A stretch of 64,000 bases of DNA, from the NCBI GenBank assembly GCA_964036045.1, contig OZ038384.1, positions 44,827,704-44,891,703 on the forward strand. The letters run 5' to 3'. The position numbers and the translations under genes are program-made. This stretch comes from Eutreptiella sp. 'Long Island Sound 2002'. Lineage: Eukaryota; Euglenozoa; Euglenophyceae; Eutreptiales; Eutreptiaceae. Under the pieces are notes generated by a model, which made no database searches, was not told the origin of the DNA, and saw only the letters and a list, made by a program, of their open reading frames with translations. Positions 57,080-64,000 of the stretch are shown piece by piece. The stretch's first letter is position 1. Every line of letters starts with the position of its first letter.

Positions 57080-60000
57080 GCGCTCAACCAAGTGGGGTGG
57101 TCGGGGCATCCTGCCAGGCCAATGGGGGGCCATCTTCTTTAGAGAACCGGGCGCACCGGCCTGGGGGGGATGGGGAGTTCTGCTCAGGGGGTGTTCGGAG
57201 TCTCCTGCCAGGCCGAGGGGGGGCCACCTTCCTCAGAGAACCGGGCGCACCGGCCCGGGGGGGGGACGGGGAGTCCTGCCCAGGGGGTGTTCAGAATCTC
57301 GTGCCGGGCCAAGGGGGGGCCATCTTCTTCAGAGAACCGGGCGCACCGGCCCGGGGGGGACGGGGAGTCCTGCCCAGGGGGTGTTCGGAGTCTCCTGCCA
57401 GGCCAAGGGGGGGCCATCTTCCTCAGAGAACCGGGCGCACCGGCCCGGGGGGGACGCGGAGTCCTACCCAGGGGGTGTTCGGAGTCTCCTGCCAGGCCAA
57501 TGGGGGGCCATCTTCTTCAGAGAACCGGGCGCACCGGCCCGGGGGGACGGGGAGTCCTGCCCAGGGGGTGTTCGGAGTCTCCTGCCAGGCCAATGGGGGG
57601 CCATCTTCTTCAGAGAACCGGGCGCACCGGCCCGGGGGGGACGGGGAGTCCTGCCCAGGGGGTGTTCGGAGTCTCCTGCCAGGCCAAGGGGGGGCCATCT
57701 TCTTCAGAGAACCGGGCGCACCGGCCCGGGGGGGACGGGGAGTCCTGCCCAGGGGGTGTTCGGAGTCTCCTGCCAGGCCAAGGGGGGGCCATCTTCTTCT
57801 GAGAACCGGGCGCAAGCCCGGGGGGGACGGGGAGTCCTGCCGGGGGTGTTCGGAGTCTCCTGCCAGGCCAATGGGGGGCCATCTTCTTCAGAGAACCGGG
57901 CGCACCGGCCCGGGGGGGACGGGGAGTCCTGCCCAGGGGGTGTTCGGAGTCTCCTGCCAGGCCAAGGGGGGGCCATCTTCTTCGGAGAACCGGGCGCACC
58001 GGCCCGGGGGGGGACGGGGAGCCCTGCCCAGGGGGTGTTCGGAGTCTCCTGCCAGGCCAAGGGGGGGCCATCTTCCTCAGAGAACCGGGCGCACCGGCCC
58101 GGGGGGGACGCGGAGTCCTACCCAGGGGGTGTTCGGAGTCTCCTGCCTTCAATGGGGGGCCATCTTCTTCAGAGAACCGGGCGCACCGGCCCGGGGGGAC
58201 GGGGAGTCCTGCCCAGGGGGTGTTCGGAGTCTCCTGCCAGGCCCATGGGGGGCCATCTTCTTCAGAGAACCGGGCGCACCGGCCCGGGGGGGACGGGGAG
58301 TCCTGCCCAGGGGGTGTTCGGAGTCTCCTGCCAGGCCAAGGGGGGGCCATCTTCTTCAGAGAACCGGGCGCACCGGCCCGGGGGGGACGGGGAGTCCTGC
58401 CCAGGGGGGTTTTCGGAGTCTCCTGCCAGGCCAAGGGGGGGCCATCTTCTTCAGAGAACCGGGCGCACCGGCCCGGGGGGGACGGGGAGTCCTGCCCAGG
58501 GGGTGTTCGGAGTCTCCTGCCAGGCCAAGGGGGGGGCATCTTCTTCTGAGAACCGGGCGCAAGCCCGGGGGGGACGGGGAGTCCTGCCGGGGGTGTTCGG
58601 AGTCTCCTGCCAGGCCAACGGGGGACCGGGCGCACCGGCCCGGGGGGGACGGGGAGTCCTGCCCAGGGGGTGTTCGGAGTCTCCTGCCAGGCCAATGGGG
58701 GGCCATCTTCTTCAGAGAACCGGGCGCACCGGCCCGGGGGGGACGGGGAGTCCTGCCCAGGGGGTGTTCAGAGTCTCCTGCCAGGCCAAGGGGGGCCATC
58801 TTCTTCAGAGAACCGGGCGCACCGGCCCGGGGGGACGGGGAGTCCTGCCCAGGGGGTGTTCGGAGTCTCCTGCCAGGCCAATGGGGGGCCATCTTCTTCA
58901 GAGAACCGGGCGCACCGGCCTGGGGGGGACGGGGAGTCCTGCCCAGGGGGTGTTCGGAGTCTCCTGCCAGGCCAATGGGGGGCCATCCTCTTTAGAGAAC
59001 CGGGCGCACCGGCCCGGGGGGGACGGGGAGTCCTGCCCAGGGGGTGTTCGGAGTCTCCTGCCAGGCCAATGGGGGGCCATCTTCTTCAGAGAACCGGGCG
59101 CACCGGCCCGGGGGGGACGGGGAGTCCTGCCCAGGGGGTGTTCAGAGTCTCCTGCCAGGCCAAGGGGGGGCCATCTTCTTCAGAGAACCGGGCGCACCGG
59201 CCCGGGGGGGACGGGGAGTCCTGCCCAGGGGGTGTTCAGAGTCTCCTGCCAGGCCAAGGGGGGCCATCTTCTTCAGAGAACCGGGCGCACCGGCCCGGGG
59301 GGACGGGGAGTCCTGCCCAGGGGGTGTTCGGAGTCTCCTGCCAGGCCAATGGGGGGCCATCTTCTTCAGAGAACCGGGCGCACCGGCCTGGGGGGGACGG
59401 GGAGTCCTGCCCAGGGGGTGTTCGGAGTCTCCTGCCAGGCCAATGGGGGGCCATCCTCTTTAGAGAACCGGGCGCACCGGCCCGGGGGGGACGGGGAGTC
59501 CTGCCCAGGGGGTGTTCGGAGTCTCCTGCCAGGCCAATGGGGGGCCATCTTCTTCAGAGAACCGGGCGCACCGGCCCGGGGGGGACGGGGAGTCCTGCCC
59601 AGGGGGTGTTCAGAGTGTCCTGCCAGGCCAAGGGGGGCCATCTTCTTCAGAGAACCGGGCGCACCGGCCCGGGGGGGACGGGGAGTCCTGCCCAGGGGGT
59701 GTTTGGAGTCTCCTGCCAGGCCAATGGGGGGCCATCTTCCTCAGAGAACCGGGCGCACCGGCCCGGGGGGGACGGGGAGTCCTGCCCAGGGGGTGTTCGG
59801 AGTCTCCTGCCAGGCCAATGGGGGGCCATCTTCTTCAGAGAACTGGGCGCACCGGCCCGGGGGGGACGGGGAGTCCTGCCCAGGGGGTGTTCGGAGTCTC
59901 GTGCCAGGCCAATGGGGGGCCATCTTCTTTAGAGAACCGGGCGCACCGGCCCGGGGGGGACAGGGAGTCCTGCCCAGGGGGTGTTCGGAGTCTCCTGCCA

Positions 60001-60105
60001 GGCCAAGGGGGGGCCATCTTCTTCAGAGAACCGGGCGCACCGGCCCGGGGGGGACGGGGAGCCCAGCCCAGGGGGTGTTCGGAGTCTCGTGCCAGGCCTG
60101 TGGGT
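57080..60105 (-). repeat. 94-bp tandem array (about 32 units), LINE-B2 5' UTR
   Basis: Units of 94 bp recur from about 57080, with GGGGAGTCCTGCCCAGGGGG at 57268, 57362 and so on. Units are nearly identical; a few are shortened (57820-57850, 58555-58640, 58146). Because 94 is not a multiple of 3 and the unit lacks stops in several frames, very long open frames arise on both strands (over 1,100 codons on the + strand). I regard these as artefacts. Confidence 0.95.
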
Positions 60106-60762
60106 ACTCCCTCCTACCTCTTAGCAGCAGCAGGCAAGTAGGCAGGCAGTACCGGGGGTCAAAACCCCGGGGTAACAGTATCTGGGACTCAACGTGAGTC
60201 CTCTTAACCAGGAACAACCCCAAACACCGCCGGGGCTTAACTCCCGAACGTAACGGTGTTTGGGGCCCCCGTGGGCCTTATGAGCCCACGGAGTGTACTA
60301 AGGCGTGGCTACCAGCACTTAAAGTCTGGCCTGCCATACCCATTGCTGGGCTCGCCTCAGTACGGCCGGTCGAGTCCGGCTCTGGGGGTTGCGCACTAAA
60401 CTGGCCCCGGGGGGGGGCCATTTACCCTGTTAAGCATTAGTTACGGCAGTAGGCACTATTCATTACGTTAGGGAATTACTCAGCGCATTTGTTTACCCCG
60501 CAGACATGCCCCTTCCAGTGGTGCGCTCACCTTTGGGGCTGCCTTTGGGGGATCGGGGGCTGTTACCCCTCCCGGACGCCCTCCCTGGTGTTGGCGCCGG
60601 GGTGGTGGCCGGGGGGCCTTATACCATACCTAAAGGATGTTGGATACCGGTACCGGGGCGTCCAACCGGACGGGGACAGGGACTGTTTCTCCTACATATT
60701 CCTCCACATTCTCTCGCACATATTGCAGGGCGGGGGGTGGTTGTTGGGCCCCCCCGTGTCCC
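60106..60762 (-). promoter_or_regulatory. LINE-B2 5' leader
   Basis: Shares blocks with 45840-46710 of LINE-B1, ending near GTTGGGCCCCCC in both, which sets the probable 5' end of the family. Position upstream of the monomers suggests promoter or transcription start; no motif proves it. Confidence 0.55.
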
Positions 60763-61272
60763 GTGTGATGTGATGTGGTGTGATGTGATGTGGTGTGGTG
60801 TGGTGTGGTGTGATGTGATGTGGTGTGGTGTGGTGTGGTGTGGTCAGGTGTGATGTGGTGTGGTGTGGTGTGGTGTGGTGTGATGTGGTGTGGTGTGGTG
60901 TGGTGTGATGTGGTGTGGTGTGGTGTGGTGTGGTGTCGTGTGGTGTGGTGTGGTGTGGTGTGGTGTGGTGTGATGTGGTGTGATGTGATGTGGTGTGGTG
61001 TGGTGTGGTGTGGTGTGATGTGGTGTGGTGTGATGTGATGTGGTGTGATGTGATGTGGTGTGGTGTGGTGTGGTGTGGTGTGGTGTGGTGTGATGTGATG
61101 TGGTGTGGTGTGGTGTGGTGTGGTGTGATGTGGTGTGGTCAGGTGTGATGTGGTGTGGTGTGGTGTGATGTGGTGTGGTGTGGTGTGGTGTGATGTGGTG
61201 TGGTGTGGTGTGGTGTGGTGTGGTGTGGTGTGGTGTGGTGTGATGTGATGTGGTGTGGTGTGGTGTGGTGTG
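60763..61272. repeat. (TGTGG/TGTGA)n microsatellite: tail of LINE-B3
   Basis: A 510-bp pentamer array that ends at CCGAAGGCGCTGTTACC, the LINE-B 3' end signature. The left side abuts the LINE-B2 5' leader. Confidence 0.95.
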
Positions 61273-64000
61273 CCGAAGGCGCTGTTACCAAAAGGCAAAG
61301 GCCGGGATGTCCACCCACGGGTAAAGGTAAACGGGCTGGGCTGTGTGTGTTGTGTGCGCGCTGTGTGTAAGTGTGTTGTGGCATAGCCGGACCAGTGCAC
61401 TCTCGCACTTGGCCGACACTGCCTTGCCGACGCCTGCGCGCAGTCACACAGGGTCCCATTGGCCCACTACACCCTGCGTGCCGCGCTGCACCACCAGTGC
61501 CTTCTGTGTGGTGCCGCACTGCTTGGTGCTCTGCACCACACTGCACTGTGTGTGCCCTGCTGCACTGTTGCTCACTGCCTGGGCGCAGTGGGCAGTGGAC
61601 CTCCTTCAATGCACTGCCCCACTGCCCGGGCGCAGTGGGCAGTGGACCTCCTGCAACACACTGCCTCACTGCCGGGGGGCAGTGGGCAGTGGACCTCCTT
61701 CAATGCACTGCCCCACTGCCTGGGGGCAGTGGGCAGTGGACCTCCTGCATTGCACTGCCTCACTGGCTGGGGGCAGTGGGCAGTGGAACCCCTGCAATGC
61801 ACTGCCTCACTGCCTGGGGGCAGTGGACAGTGCAAATCCTGCAACGCACTGCCTCACTGCCCGGGGGCGGTGGACAGTGCAACTCCTGCAATGCACTGCC
61901 CCACTGCCTGGGGGCAGTGGGCAGCGCAACTCGTGCAATGCACTGCCTCACTGCCCTGGGGCAGTGGGCAGTGGAACTCCCGCAATGCACTGCCTCTCTG
62001 CCTGGGGGCAGGGGGCAGCGCAACTCCTGCAATGCACTGCCTCACTTCCCTGGGGCAGTGGGCAGTGCAACTCCTGCAATGCACTGCCTCACTGCCTGGG
62101 GGCAGTGGACAGTGCAAATCCTGCAACGCACTGCCTCACTGCCCTGGGGCAGTGGGCAGTGGAACTCTTACAATGTACTACCCCACTGCCTGGGGGCAGT
62201 GGGCAGTGGAACTCCTGCAATGCACCGCCCCACTGCCTGGGGGCAGTGGGCCGTGCAACTCCTGCAATGCACTGCCTCACTGCCCTGGGGCAGTGGGCAG
62301 TGCAACTCCTGCAATGCACTGCCTCACTGCCCTGGGGCAGTGGGCAGTGGAACTCCTGCAATGCACTACCCCACTGCCTGGGGCCAGTGGGCAGTGCAAC
62401 TTCTGCAATGCACTGCCTCACTGCCCTGGGGCAGTTGGCAGTGCAACTCCTGCAATGCACTGCCTCACTGCCTGGGGGCAGTGGACAGTGCAACTCCTGC
62501 AATGCACTGCCTCTCTGCCTGGGGGCAGCGGATAGTGCAACTCCTGCAATGCACTGCCTCACTGCCTGGGGGCAGTGGGCAGTGGAACTCCTGCAATGCA
62601 CCGCCCCACTGCCTGGGGGCAGTGGGCACTGGAACTCCCGCAATGCACTGCCCTACTGCCTGGGGGCAGTGGGCAGCGCAACTCCTGCTATGCGCTGCCT
62701 CACTGCCCTGGGGCAGTGGGCAGTGGAACTCCCGCAATGCACTGCCTCACTGCGCGGGAGGAGTGGGCAGCGCAACTCCTGCAATGCGCTGCCTCACTGC
62801 CTGGGGGCAGTGGACAGTGCAACTCCTGCAATGCACTGCCTCACTGCCTGGGATCAGTGGGCAGTGCAACTCCTGCAATGCACTGCCTCACTGCCTGGGG
62901 GCAGTGGGCAGTGCCACTCACGCAATCCACTGCCGCACTGCCTGGGGGCAGTGGGCAGTGCAGCTCCTGCAATGCACTGCCTCACTGGCTGGGGGCAGTG
63001 GGCAGCGCAACTCCTGCTATGCGCTGCCTCACTGCCCTGGGGCAGTGGGCAGTGGAACTCCCGCAATGCACTGCCTCACTGCGCGGGAGGAGTGGGCAGC
63101 GCAACTCGTGCAATGCGCTGCCTCACTGCCTGGGGGCAGTGGACAGTGCAACTCCTGCAATGCACTGCCTCACTGCCTGGGATCAGTGGGCAGTGCAACT
63201 CCTGCAATGCACTGCCTCACTGCCTGGGGGCAGTGGGCAGTGCCACTCACGCAATCCACTGCCTCACTGCCTGGGGGCAGTGGGCAGTGGAACTCCTGCA
63301 ATGCTTTGCCCCACTGCCTGGGGGCAGTGGGCAGCGCAACTCCTGCAATGCGCTGCCTCACTGCCTGGGGGCAGTGGGCAGTGGAACTCCCGCAATACAC
63401 TGTCTCACTGCCTGGGAGCAGTGGGCAGTGCAACACCTGCAATGCACTGCCTCACTGCCTGGGGGCAGTGGGCAGTGCCACTCCTGCAATCCACTTCCGC
63501 ACTGCCTGGGGGCAGTGGGCAGTGCAGCTCCTGCAATGCACTGCCTCACTGGCTGGGGGCAGTGGGCAGTGCAACTCCTGCAATGCACTGCCTCACTGCC
63601 CTCGGGCAGTAGGCATTGCCACTCCTGCAATGTACTGCCTCACTGCCTGGGGGCAGTGGGCATTGGAACTCCTGCAATGCTCTGCCCCACTGCCTGGGGG
63701 CAGTCGGCAGCGCAACTCCTGCAATGCACTGCCTCACTGCCCTGGGGCAGTGGGCAGTGGAACTCCTGCAATGCACTGCCGCACTGCCTGGGGGCAGTGG
63801 GCAGCGCAACTCCTGCTATGCGCTGCCTCACTGCCCGGGGGCAGTGGGCAGTGGAACTCCCGCAATACACCGCCTCACTGCCCGGGAGGAGTGGGCAGTG
63901 CAACTCCTGCAATGCACTGCCTCACTGCCTAGGGGCAGTGGACAGTGCAACTCCTGCAATGCACTGCCTCACTGCCTGGAAACAGTGGGCAGTGCAACTC
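61273..64000 (-). mobile_element. LINE-B3: internally deleted derivative, runs off the window
   Basis: The first about 100 bp (61273-61375) are about 95% like the 3' end of LINE-B2. Instead of ORF2 there follow about 200 bp of unrelated sequence and then a 47-bp satellite. The unit is the same one embedded in the LINE-B1 5' array. It is probably a non-autonomous copy keeping only 5' monomers and the 3' end. Confidence 0.6.
61575..64000. repeat. 47-bp satellite with a hairpin in each unit (about 51 units)
   Basis: Each unit contains CACTGCC, a short G-rich loop and GGCAGTG, so every unit can form a 7-bp stem. It also carries CTCCTGCAATGCACTGCC. Adjacent units alternate variants (GCAACTCC / GGAACTCC), giving a 94-bp higher-order period in places. 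Long open frames here are artefacts of the repeat. Confidence 0.95.

Larger units (their letters stand above)
47501..60762 (-). mobile_element. LINE-B2: giant non-LTR retrotransposon, best-preserved copy (13.3 kb)
   Basis: On the minus strand: 5' leader (60762-60106), about 32 monomers of 94 bp (60105-57080), ORF1 (56764-53168), ORF2 (53310-47933), 3' UTR and CACAT/CACAC tail. Its ORFs contain every catalytic motif expected, but with four TAG codons and two frameshifts in G homopolymers. Its 5' end abuts another microsatellite array of the same type (60763-61272). No target duplication can be defined because both flanks are the same repeat. Confidence 0.88.

Noticed and set aside
56763-60197. 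Very long + strand open frame (over 1,100 codons) rich in Gly, Pro and Ser
   Set aside because: It is the 94-bp LINE-B2 monomer array read through. Overlapping frames on both strands are equally open, and the unit length is not a multiple of three.
61371-63932. 853-codon + strand open frame of repeated Cys/Leu/Pro units
   Set aside because: A by-product of the 47-bp satellite, open in several frames and on both strands, with no independent coding sign.
22930-64000. CRISPR-like regular repeats (82, 94, 47 bp)
   Set aside because: Units are contiguous tandem copies without unique spacers, and the sequence is eukaryotic.

Overview
This is eukaryotic nuclear DNA. Protein-coding blocks on the + strand begin and end at AG/GT splice borders, introns are long, and most of the sequence is transposable elements and tandem repeats. 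The GC-rich codon use, microsatellites and APE-type LINEs with tandem 5' repeats suggest a microbial eukaryote (alga or other protist) with a repeat-rich genome. I cannot name the lineage.

Host gene. Eight exons on the + strand (583-31785) join into one open reading frame of about 1,030 codons, incomplete at both ends. They encode cysteine-rich laminin/EGF-like modules, a long segment of unclear fold that ends in beta-propeller-like sequence, then two IPT/TIG domains and a further Ig-like segment, with many N-glycosylation sequons. This looks like a large secreted or cell-surface protein. The splice phases agree at every junction. The introns hold the mobile elements; one is 13.4 kb and the last is longer than 32 kb.

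Mobile elements. (1) A 2.5 kb hAT DNA transposon (8620-11098) with a transposase gene and three 135-bp repeats directly after its stop codon. (2) LINE-A (11223-19341, minus strand), a full-length non-LTR element with a perfect 17-bp target duplication, 82-bp 5' monomers, ORF1 and ORF2 in one frame split by a single UGA, and a TTTACC tail. (3) LINE-B, a giant family (13-15 kb) on the minus strand. B1 (31786-46710) is a broken copy with two nested DNA-element insertions and an internal inversion. B2 (47501-60762) is better preserved. B3 (61273 to the window end) keeps only the 3' end plus a 47-bp satellite. Each LINE-B copy ends in a (CACAT/CACAC)n tail that reads as TGTGG/TGTGA on the + strand.

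How they relate. All LINEs lie antisense to the host gene. B2 appears to have inserted into the microsatellite tail of B3. B1's tail begins exactly at the splice donor of the last visible host exon. The LINE-B 5' regions are large arrays of 91-94 bp and 47 bp units, which give long but spurious open frames. The least explained points are the LINE-A UGA junction, the UAG-only interruptions in LINE-B2, the composite LINE-B ORF1, and a repeat core shared by two different DNA elements.
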